From an uncultured Clostridia bacterium (GTDB taxonomy: Bacteria; Bacillota; Clostridia; Christensenellales; Pumilibacteraceae): 5,270 nucleotides of DNA. The first letter of the stretch is position 1, and each line of letters opens with the position of its first letter. Positions 1 through 5,100 of this stretch are shown piece by piece. Below the pieces are notes generated by a model. It made no database searches. It worked only from the letters and a program-made list of their open reading frames with translations, and had not been told where the DNA came from. Location of the stretch: the NCBI GenBank assembly GCA_934247335.1, contig CAKQJJ010000113.1:1-5270 (forward strand), read 5' to 3'. Both the position numbers and the translations under genes were made by a program.

Positions 1-570
1 CCCACTCATCAGCCGGTCGAACATCTCGCTTCGCTGCGCGCTATCCCCAACATGAACGTGTTCCGCCCCGCCGACGCAGGCGAAACCACCGCGGCTTACG
101 TTACCGCGCTCCGTTCCAAGTGCCCCACCTGCATAGTATGCTCCCGTCAGAACCTGCCGCAGCTTGACGCCAACGCGAAGCTGGCTCTCCGCGGCGGATA
201 TATAGTAAGCGACGTCAAAAAGCCCGACGTCATCCTGATGGCTTCCGGCAGCGAAGTCAGCCTGGCTCTCGAAGCAAAGAAAATTCTCGAAGGCGAGGGA
301 GTCGAAGTCCGCGTCGTGTCCATGCCCTGTATGGAATTGTACGACAAGCAGAGCAAAGCGTACAAGGAAAGCGTCATGCCCTCAAGCTGCACCAAGAGAA
401 TTGCAATCGAAGCCGGCGTGTCCATGCCCTGGATGAAGTACGTCGGACTGGAAGGAACCACCGTTTGTATGGATACTTTCGGCGAATCCGGAAAGCCGTC
501 CGACCTGTTCGCTCATTTCGGATTTACCGCCGAAAACGTCGCACAGAAAGCTCGCGAACTGCTTAAATAA
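1..570 (+). CDS. tkt: Transketolase, C-terminal part (5' end outside window)
   Basis: Transketolase moves two-carbon ketol units between sugar phosphates in the non-oxidative pentose phosphate pathway, using thiamine diphosphate, in the cytoplasm. The reading frame is open from base 1. It gives 189 residues, against about 660 for the whole enzyme, so only the end of the pyrimidine-binding domain and the C-terminal domain are present. The first residues read PTHQP. Its His (residue 3 here) corresponds to yeast His481 of the active site. SRQNLP follows at 48-53, with Arg49 matching the phosphate-binding Arg528 of yeast. Further family blocks are RGGYIVSD, MASGSEVSLALEA, VRVVSMP, YKESVMP, IEAGVSMPWMKYVG, TFGESG and the ending FGFTAENVAQKARELL. 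All are intact, with no frameshift. The stop overlaps the next gene by one base, which points to an operon. Family assignment is near certain; whether it is the main housekeeping copy cannot be judged. Confidence 0.96.
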   Translation, partial: PTHQPVEHLASLRAIPNMNVFRPADAGETTAAYVTALRSKCPTCIVCSRQNLPQLDANAKLALRGGYIVSDVKKPDVILMASGSEVSLALEAKKILEGEGVEVRVVSMPCMELYDKQSKAYKESVMPSSCTKRIAIEAGVSMPWMKYVGLEGTTVCMDTFGESGKPSDLFAHFGFTAENVAQKARELLK

Positions 571-1145
571 TGGAAAGTAAATTTTTCGCATTCATGTCAC
601 GCATGCGGTTTATCGACAGATGGAGCCTCATGCGCAACACTTTCCGCGAGAACAACGCCGAACACAGCCTTATGACCGCGTTCATCGCGCACGGTCTTAC
701 CGTTATCGAAAACGAAAAATTCGGCGGCTCGTTCGACGCGTGCAAAATCGGCATGATAGGAGCCTATCACGAGGCAAGCGAAGTGATAACCGGCGACATG
801 CCCACCCCGATAAAGTATTTCTCGCCCGAAATGCGCGACGCGTACAAAAGCGTCGAAAGCGTCGCAAGAGAAACTATTTTGTCCACGCTTCCCGAAGAAT
901 TCCGCGGCGAGTACGACGGCATTATCAACGCAACGCCGGAGGAGTACCGCCTCGTAAAGTACGCCGATAAACTCACCGCTTACATAAAGTGCGTCGAGGA
1001 AACGGCAAACGGAAATTCGGAATTCAAAAAAGCCGCAAAGACGATTGAAAAGGAACTGCGCGCCTACAAAAGCAAGAGCGTCGATTATTTTCTCGATACG
1101 TTCGTGCCGCCGTTCGCGCTCACTCTCGACGATCTGTCCAAGTAA
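570..1145 (+). CDS. yfbR: YfbR-type 5'-deoxynucleotidase (HD superfamily)
   Basis: The E. coli relative removes the 5'-phosphate from deoxyribonucleoside monophosphates in the cytoplasm, using a divalent metal. The 191 residues align along their whole length with E. coli YfbR (about 199). Visible blocks are the N-terminal FFAFMSRMRFIDRWSLMRN, NAEHSL with metal-ligand candidate His32, YHEASEVITGDMPTPIKYF (66-84), and LVKYADKLTAYIKCVEE (128-144) with Asp133 in the place of the last metal ligand. Arg17, Trp18, Glu71 and Asp76 match residues I recall as active-site positions in E. coli. One oddity is that the HD doublet reads His67-Glu68 (GAG at 771-773) instead of His-Asp. The ATG lies on the stop of the transketolase gene (TAATG) and I see no Shine-Dalgarno sequence, so translation is probably coupled. 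Family is very likely; substrate range is inferred from homology. Confidence 0.93.
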   Translation: MESKFFAFMSRMRFIDRWSLMRNTFRENNAEHSLMTAFIAHGLTVIENEKFGGSFDACKIGMIGAYHEASEVITGDMPTPIKYFSPEMRDAYKSVESVARETILSTLPEEFRGEYDGIINATPEEYRLVKYADKLTAYIKCVEETANGNSEFKKAAKTIEKELRAYKSKSVDYFLDTFVPPFALTLDDLSK

Positions 1146-1211
1146 ATCGTGTAAGCCGGTTCGTCGTAATTTTGCAATAGCCCGAAAAATCGGATTTGTG
1201 CAAAAATCGGC

Positions 1212-1226
1212 ATGAGCGCCGCTCAT
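1212..1226. repeat. Short perfect inverted repeat after yfbR
   Basis: ATGAGC (1212-1217) and GCTCAT (1221-1226) are perfect complements around a three-base loop. There is no T run after it on either strand, so it is not a terminator on its own. It sits between the yfbR stop and the probable terminator and may protect the 3' end of the transcript, or be chance. Confidence 0.3.
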
Positions 1227-1257
1227 CGACCGATAAAACATTATTGATTTATAAAAT

Positions 1258-1294
1258 AAAAAGCAGAAGAGTAAAACTCGCTCTCTGCTTTTTT
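1258..1294. terminator. Probable bidirectional intrinsic terminator
   Basis: A 10-base perfect stem pairs AAAAAGCAGA (1258-1267) with TCTGCTTTTT (1284-1293). It can be extended by GAG (1269-1271) with CTC (1281-1283) if A1268 bulges. The GC core is followed by six T on the plus strand. On the minus strand it is followed by five T and then a further T-rich stretch. It lies between two convergent genes, 112 bases after the yfbR stop and about 100 bases after the degV-like stop, so it can end transcription from both sides. The only other T-rich inverted repeat nearby (1301-1315) has no GC core. Confidence 0.85.
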
Positions 1295-1394
1295 ATCTTT
1301 AAAAATAACTTTTTTGACCGTGCTTCGCTTTCGCGATATGCCGATTTTTTCGTGAAATCACAATTACGGAAATCCGAAAAAGTAAGCGCGTAAA

Positions 1395-2306
1395 CTATTC
1401 TTCCGGCTCGAAAATATCGGTTGGCTTGCCGGGCGAAAATTCCTTTTTTGCGGCGGTTTGTTTCGGCTTGCCGATAAACGCCACCGACACCGCGTCTTTT
1501 CCGAAAGTGCAGCAGTTTGCCGCGCCCATCGAACTCATTCGTATGTCCGAAATGCCGCGCTTGCGCAAAAACGACACCGCTTTAAGCAGCGGATCGACTT
1601 CCGCCGACCCGTATACGTAGCACGGGAATTTGTTGCCGGCGGCGCAGTAAGCCTCGGCAATGCTTTTGCACGCGGTGAAAAACGACGGGAACCGCTTTAC
1701 TGAAAGAATATTGCCGTCGCAGTCGGTCGAAGCAACCGCAATCGAACGCGAACTTTCGGCAAGCGCGCCGGAGGAAGTGGGGTACAGCCGGTTGAATCTC
1801 GCAGGGTCGGGCAGAATAAAATATCGCTCGGTGCGCAAAGAAAGCTCATCGGCAAGCGAAAAAATTTCTTCGGGACTTTCGCCTTTCGCCTTCGCCGAGA
1901 GCGCCGAATCGAGTATAAGCGCTTGTCCGGCTGCCGTTCCGCGGCTGTCCGCAACGAAAATAAGGCGGTTTCTGAACTTTACCATGGTGTTTTTTGCGGC
2001 TGCCATAGCGTTTTTGTACGCCGCCGACCACGCTTGTCCCTGCGAAACGTGAATTACGTCGTAGTCTTTTTCCGCCAGCTCGTCGAAAAAGTCCTCGTAG
2101 TCGGTTCTTTGCGGCGGAATTATTATTTTTTTCGCCCCGTCGGTCATATCTATTAAAGAAAGCGTTTTGTCCGGCTGATCTACGCGGTCGGGAAAACACG
2201 CGCTGCCCGCTTTAAGCGAAAAACGCATTGTTTCCAATCCGAATTCCTTTTTAAGTTCCGGCGTCACGTCCGCCGTCGAATCCGTCGTAATTATAATTTT
2301 GCGCAT
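1395..2306 (-). CDS. Divergent DegV family protein (EDD fold, possible fatty-acid binding)
   Basis: DegV proteins have two alpha/beta domains and hold one fatty acid; in several Bacillota they (FakB) present it to fatty acid kinase. The 303 residues begin with MRKIIITTDSTADVTPEL, whose DSTAD (9-13) is the family's N-terminal signature. FVADSRGTAAGQALIL (117-132) fits the conserved VIDS...GLG block, and GISDIRMSSMGAANCCTFGKDAVSVAFIG (251-279) fits the C-terminal block. Several hallmarks are altered. The usual TSQPS segment reads PPQRTDY (64-70). The S-x-LSGTY segment reads SQGQAWSAAY (88-97). The usual GAHTGPG reads GAANCCTFG. A charged tail of about 20 residues follows the fold. There is no signal peptide, so it should be cytoplasmic. 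The start is supported by AAGGAGA eight bases upstream. It stands alone, convergent to yfbR and divergent from the sugar importer. Fold assignment is good; a FakB role is doubtful. Confidence 0.85.
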   Translation of the reverse strand: MRKIIITTDSTADVTPELKKEFGLETMRFSLKAGSACFPDRVDQPDKTLSLIDMTDGAKKIIIPPQRTDYEDFFDELAEKDYDVIHVSQGQAWSAAYKNAMAAAKNTMVKFRNRLIFVADSRGTAAGQALILDSALSAKAKGESPEEIFSLADELSLRTERYFILPDPARFNRLYPTSSGALAESSRSIAVASTDCDGNILSVKRFPSFFTACKSIAEAYCAAGNKFPCYVYGSAEVDPLLKAVSFLRKRGISDIRMSSMGAANCCTFGKDAVSVAFIGKPKQTAAKKEFSPGKPTDIFEPEE

Positions 2307-2314
2307 AACTTTGT

Positions 2315-2321
2315 TCTCCTT
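2315..2321 (-). promoter_or_regulatory. Ribosome binding site of the DegV-family gene
   Basis: On the minus strand this reads AAGGAGA, with eight bases before the ATG at 2306-2304. It fixes the start codon of the DegV-family gene. Confidence 0.85.
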
Positions 2322-2358
2322 GCCGAAACTTAATCACATCGTGCGTGTCCGTTCACAT

Positions 2359-2385
2359 AAATATTAACAAAAAAACAAATATTAA
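2359..2385. repeat. Nine-base direct repeat in the divergent intergenic region
   Basis: AAATATTAA occurs at 2359-2367 and 2377-2385, exactly 18 bases apart start to start, separated by an A-rich stretch. Each copy contains the palindrome AATATT. The copies overlap the candidate minus-strand promoter, so they could be a protein binding site or simply AT-rich sequence. Confidence 0.3.
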
Positions 2386-2389
2386 GCAA
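2361..2389 (-). promoter_or_regulatory. Weak candidate promoter for the DegV-family gene
   Basis: On the minus strand TTGCTT (2389-2384) and TAATAT (2366-2361) lie 17 bases apart, with a T-rich spacer. They match the sigma-A hexamers at only 3 of 6 and 4 of 6 positions. Transcription would start near 2354, giving a leader of about 48 bases. This is the best candidate I found upstream of the gene, but the AT-rich setting makes chance matches easy. Confidence 0.3.
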
Positions 2390-2404
2390 GAGAAAACGCT
2401 CTTG
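2387..2404. repeat. Dyad upstream of the importer promoter (possible operator)
   Basis: CAAGAG (2387-2392) and CTCTTG (2399-2404) form a perfect six-base inverted repeat around AAAACG. It lies 57 bases upstream of the -35 box of the importer promoter and overlaps the -35 of the weak minus-strand promoter. The half-sites look like a regulator site, but it does not fit the catabolite-repression (cre) consensus well. The regulator is unknown. Confidence 0.3.
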
Positions 2405-2460
2405 GTTTGCGAATTTTTTCAATTGTCACAAAAAAATCACATTAAAGAAGCGATAAATTC

Positions 2461-2489
2461 TTGACAAAGCAGACGATATGATTTATAAT
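2461..2489 (+). promoter_or_regulatory. Consensus sigma-A promoter of the sugar importer operon
   Basis: TTGACA (2461-2466) and TATAAT (2484-2489) both match the sigma-A consensus at all six positions, with the optimal 17-base spacer. The start point is expected at A2496 or G2497. That leaves an untranslated leader of about 185 bases before the binding-protein gene. Such an unregulated-looking promoter suggests that control is exerted later, in the leader. Confidence 0.9.
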
Positions 2490-2495
2490 ATGTAG

Positions 2496-2608
2496 AGGAA
2501 AACGGCAGTGTGTGCACATTATATCGTGTAAATGCCCGCCTTGCCGCACGTTGAACCTTTGGGGAAATGGTGTCGTACCATCGGGTTTGCTTTTCCGACG
2601 TTTTTTTT
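2496..2608 (+). ncRNA. Structured leader RNA of unknown family (candidate riboswitch or attenuator)
   Basis: From the predicted start to the T run the RNA can form several helices. P1 pairs GGAAAA (2497-2502) with TTTTCC (2591-2596). P2 pairs CGGCAG (2503-2508) with TTGCCG (2541-2546), with an inner stem TGCAC (2513-2517) with GTGTA (2526-2530). P3 pairs AACC (2554-2557) with GGTT (2584-2587), capped by ATGGT (2567-2571) with ACCAT (2577-2581). P1 and P2 are directly adjacent, giving the look of a junction RNA. CCCG (2535-2538) could also meet CGGG (2582-2585) as a pseudoknot. I looked for T-box, TPP, cobalamin, glycine, SAM, purine, lysine, preQ1, ZTP, c-di-GMP, fluoride, SRP and tmRNA hallmarks and recognise none. 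Helices were paired by eye, without energy calculation. It could be a cis-regulator of the importer or a stand-alone small RNA. Confidence 0.5.
2548..2608 (+). terminator. Probable intrinsic terminator within the leader (attenuator)
   Basis: ACGTTG (2548-2553) pairs with CGACGT (2596-2601), including one G-U. Inside lie AACC with GGTT and the perfect ATGGT/ACCAT hairpin. Eight T follow directly (2601-2608). A second register pairs GGGGAA (2561-2566) with TTTTCC (2591-2596). It lies upstream of the binding-protein gene and downstream of its promoter, the usual place of an attenuator. The stem is interrupted, so its strength is uncertain. Confidence 0.6.
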
Positions 2609-2617
2609 AGGTATTAA

Positions 2618-2636
2618 CCGCCGAATTTCCAGGCGG
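2618..2636 (+). other. Hairpin between attenuator and ribosome binding site
   Basis: CCGCC (2618-2622) pairs with GGCGG (2632-2636) around a nine-base loop. No T run follows, so it is not a terminator. The 3' arm with its preceding A (AGGCGG, 2631-2636) is also a perfect complement of CCGCCT at 2536-2541 within the leader RNA, so it could exchange partners. It does not cover the ribosome binding site. Confidence 0.4.
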
Positions 2637-2667
2637 CTTGATATAAGTAACATTCTATTCTATTTTT

Positions 2668-2673
2668 AAGGAG
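2668..2673 (+). promoter_or_regulatory. Ribosome binding site of the sugar-binding protein gene
   Basis: AAGGAG is followed by eight bases and the ATG at 2682. Another ATG at 2675 is only one base from the AAGGAG and meets a stop after seven codons, so the start at 2682 is the right one. Confidence 0.9.
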
Positions 2674-2681
2674 CATGAAAC

Positions 2682-5018
2682 ATGAAGAAATTAGTTAGCT
2701 TACTGCTTACGTTAGTTCTTTGTTGTGCACCCGTCTTCACCGCTTGTCAGACCGATCCTGACGGAGACAACGGCGGCAACGGCGTAGGACAGAGAACCGA
2801 AATCGTAATGCAGGGCTTCGGTAACGACCAGCAGAAGGCAGAGTACACCGCAATGGTCAAGGCGTTCAACCAGTCCGAATACGCTCGTCAGAACAACTTG
2901 ACGCTGCGTATGACCCAGTTCCTTGCGGACTCTATTTACGTACAGGGAATCGAATCCGGAAACACGCTTTCTTCGGATAACAAAATCGATATCATTTTCG
3001 TAAACGACCGTTATTTCAAGAAATGGGCAAACTACGGCTTTATCACCGACGTAAAGGCAAAGACCTCGAATGCGGCTTATCAGGAAAAACTGAACAACAT
3101 GTGGTCGTCTATCTATCCTCGTTTCCGTTACAACAGAAACGGCAACACGTCCTATGAAGACGATCCGCTTTGGGGCGTTCCTGTAGATACTTCGCCTACC
3201 GCAATTTACTATAACCGTCAGGCTATGGAAAACGTAGGTATCATCGTTATCTCTGTCGACGACGAAGTTGTCACCGACGCTAATTTCGATCAGTACGCAA
3301 AAGAATATACCGGTCTTACCGCAGATATGAAAGGTCAGAACCTTATGGATCTGTGGAACGAAAACAAGATCGCAGATAAATTCGGTCAGTATCACGATAC
3401 TTGCGGAAACCGCGACAACGAAGAGCAGAAGTATCAGCTCTCCGGTAGCACCACCGGCGCAGGATACGCTGCCGATATTCTCGCTCAGCCCGACGAATAT
3501 GCGGGCACCGAAACTATCGTAGTTCCCAAAAAAGGTTATTTCAGACAGGATTCTTTCAATAACTTTATCGGAACCAACGAAGCTAACTCCGAAAGCAGCA
3601 CTTGGGATAACCCCAATGCCGACGGCGTAAACGAAATCGTCAAAGTGTTCAACGCGTCCATCGCAATGAACTGGGACGAAACCGAAGACCTCGCTCGTCT
3701 GCTTTCCATCGCACAGAATAAAAACAACCTCAACAGAAAAGCCGGCGACCGCAGCGTTGCAACTACTTACGGCTACTACACCGAATGGTGGTTCAACTAC
3801 GGCTGGTCTGTAGGCGGCGACTGCTTGCAGGATCTTACCGGTGAAGGTACCTGGGCTTACGGTCTTGCAGACTGGTCCGCAAACTACAAAGTAACCGAAA
3901 ACGCACTCGATCAGGTTGACGAAAACGGCGAAAAGTACTATCTCGGCGCAAACACCGGAACTCATTACAAAGCCGGCGATACGCTCGAATATCTCGATAA
4001 ACTCAACGTCACTGCTTACGGTCCTAAGGTTGACGCGCAGGGCAGATACGAAAAGGACGAAGACGGTAACATCGTGTTTAACGACGGCGACCTTCTCATC
4101 CCCGCACAGAACGGCGGTCTCAGAACTTACGACACCAAGACCGGAAAGGAAAGCGACGTAATCGGAGGAAGCCCGAAGGAATATACTTCCGACGCTTCTA
4201 TCCGTCCCGAAATCAAAAACAACGCAACCACCGACATTACCGTCGATCCCGACGCTAAGTTCATTCAGCTTCCTTCCACCAAGGCAGCAGTAAACAGATA
4301 CCTCAACTGCGTAGGTAAGAGCTTGGGAATCATGCCCACCACCAAGGGTACCCAGAGCGGTTTCGATACCGTCGCACAGTTCGGTGACGGCAGAATCGCA
4401 ATGATCGTAGAACGTGGTTACGAAATCGGAAGACTTCGTGAATTCACCAAAGCAAACAGCATCGAATGGGGTGTTGCACCGCTTCCCCAGTACAAAGAGT
4501 ACAAAAATCCCTCGTCCAACGACACTACCGTAAAGGCACAGGGCGTTGAAGGCGGACACAGCGAAGCAGTTGCGCTTTGCATCACCAAGACCTCTAAGAA
4601 CGAAGACAACGCATGGAAGGTTATCGACTGGCTCACCAGCGACACCGTAACCGTTAAGGGAACTACCGAAAACGCAGGTCAGTATTACAAAGCACTTGCA
4701 GGTTATATCCCCAACCAGCCTACTCTCGCTAACAGCTCTACCTTCATCAAAGACGACGAAAAAACTCTCAACCTCGATATCTTCTTCGATATGCTCGAAT
4801 ACGAAAAAGCAGGCGACTGGTGGTACCTGTCCGATAACGCATGGATCGACGTTTGGGCTAACCCGCTCAACAGTCAGGTGCGTAACGACGAAATGACTGC
4901 CGAAACCTGGTTCAACAACTACACCATCGCTTCTTGCAGCAAGCTTATCGACTATTCGTACTACTTCGGTTCCGACGCGTATAAGAGCATTTATACGCAG
5001 GGCTTACAGAGAGCGTAA
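2682..5018 (+). CDS. Extracellular solute-binding lipoprotein, family 1 (carbohydrate ABC importer)
   Basis: Such proteins are anchored outside the membrane, bind a sugar between two lobes and deliver it to an ABC permease. The N-terminus is a lipoprotein signal peptide: MKK, a hydrophobic stretch (4-19) and FTAC with Cys22 as likely lipidated residue; Phe at -3 is unusual. A Gly/Asp-rich linker (24-36) follows. Family blocks are IDIIFVNDRYFKKWANYGFITDV (102-124), WGVPVDTSPTAIYYNRQAMENVGI (164-187), NWDETEDLARLL (330-341), YGYYTEWWFNYGWSVGGD (363-380), FGDGRIAMIVERGYEIGRLREF (567-588), IEWGVAPLPQY (594-604) and GGHSEAVALCITKTSKNEDNAWKVIDWLT (624-652). At 778 residues it far exceeds the usual 400-450. 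Two insertions account for this, about 188-327 and 386-522. The second is rich in D/G/N turns such as KDEDGNIVFNDGD (458-470). Aromatic residues are common, as expected for sugar stacking. The substrate cannot be told. Confidence 0.93.
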   Translation: MKKLVSLLLTLVLCCAPVFTACQTDPDGDNGGNGVGQRTEIVMQGFGNDQQKAEYTAMVKAFNQSEYARQNNLTLRMTQFLADSIYVQGIESGNTLSSDNKIDIIFVNDRYFKKWANYGFITDVKAKTSNAAYQEKLNNMWSSIYPRFRYNRNGNTSYEDDPLWGVPVDTSPTAIYYNRQAMENVGIIVISVDDEVVTDANFDQYAKEYTGLTADMKGQNLMDLWNENKIADKFGQYHDTCGNRDNEEQKYQLSGSTTGAGYAADILAQPDEYAGTETIVVPKKGYFRQDSFNNFIGTNEANSESSTWDNPNADGVNEIVKVFNASIAMNWDETEDLARLLSIAQNKNNLNRKAGDRSVATTYGYYTEWWFNYGWSVGGDCLQDLTGEGTWAYGLADWSANYKVTENALDQVDENGEKYYLGANTGTHYKAGDTLEYLDKLNVTAYGPKVDAQGRYEKDEDGNIVFNDGDLLIPAQNGGLRTYDTKTGKESDVIGGSPKEYTSDASIRPEIKNNATTDITVDPDAKFIQLPSTKAAVNRYLNCVGKSLGIMPTTKGTQSGFDTVAQFGDGRIAMIVERGYEIGRLREFTKANSIEWGVAPLPQYKEYKNPSSNDTTVKAQGVEGGHSEAVALCITKTSKNEDNAWKVIDWLTSDTVTVKGTTENAGQYYKALAGYIPNQPTLANSSTFIKDDEKTLNLDIFFDMLEYEKAGDWWYLSDNAWIDVWANPLNSQVRNDEMTAETWFNNYTIASCSKLIDYSYYFGSDAYKSIYTQGLQRA

Positions 5019-5030
5019 TTTACTGCAAAA

Positions 5031-5075
5031 AACCGTTTCGTTCCCTCGGCGAATTTTCGTCGGGGGATAGCGGTT
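5031..5075 (+). other. Intercistronic hairpin between binding protein and permease genes
   Basis: CCCTCGGCG (5043-5051) pairs with CGTCGGGGG (5058-5066), nine pairs including two G-U, around a six-base loop AATTTT. AACCG (5031-5035) and CGGTT (5071-5075) can extend it as an outer stem. The bases after it are not a T run, so full termination is unlikely. A hairpin at this place typically protects the upstream message from 3' decay, or lets only part of the transcripts continue, so that binding protein exceeds permease. Structure is seen; the role is inferred from the malE-malF precedent. Confidence 0.55.
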
Positions 5076-5085
5076 CGTTTATACT

Positions 5086-5094
5086 AAAAAGGAG
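5086..5094 (+). promoter_or_regulatory. Ribosome binding site of the permease gene
   Basis: AAAAAGGAG lies six bases before the ATG at 5101. It supports this start over the in-frame ATG at 5122, which has no comparable site. Confidence 0.8.
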
Positions 5095-5100
5095 AGGGAT

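Noticed and set aside
597..1241. 214-codon open frame on the minus strand over yfbR
   Set aside because: It is in codon register antisense to a well-supported gene, with the same codon-avoidance explanation. No recognisable product.
1301..1315. Second terminator from AAAAATAACTTTTTT
   Set aside because: The stem would be only A-T pairs with a tiny loop and no GC core.
1183..1376. Long-range inverted repeats (CGAAAAATCGG at 1183-1193 and CCGATTTTTTCG at 1341-1352; CGGATTT and AAATCCG)
   Set aside because: The arms are short, differ by a base, lie far apart and are AT-rich. They could flank the shared terminator by chance.
1196..1393. 65-codon plus-strand frame between yfbR and the degV-like gene
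   Set aside because: It spans the probable terminator, has no ribosome binding site and gives a Lys/Arg/Phe-rich product without any recognisable motif.
2388..2403. Catabolite repression (cre) site at the AAAACGCT core
   Set aside because: Only the centre fits; the outer TG and CA positions of the cre consensus are wrong. It is better described as a plain dyad.
2567..2585. Resemblance of the ATGGT...ACCATCGGG stretch to a T-box antiterminator
   Set aside because: The conserved T-box stretch GGGTGGNACCGCG is not present, and the downstream gene is not an aminoacyl-tRNA or amino-acid gene.
2532..2669. 45-codon open frame (MPALPHVEPLGKWCRTIGF...) spanning the leader and its terminator
   Set aside because: It has no ribosome binding site, runs through the T8 run, and resembles no known leader peptide. 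It has no run of a single amino acid that would suggest translational attenuation. Chance is more likely.
2712..4559. 615-codon open frame on the minus strand inside the binding-protein gene
   Set aside because: It is in exact codon register with the sense gene and is open only because TTA, CTA and TCA are avoided there. The product has no family-like features, and the sense frame has clear homology.
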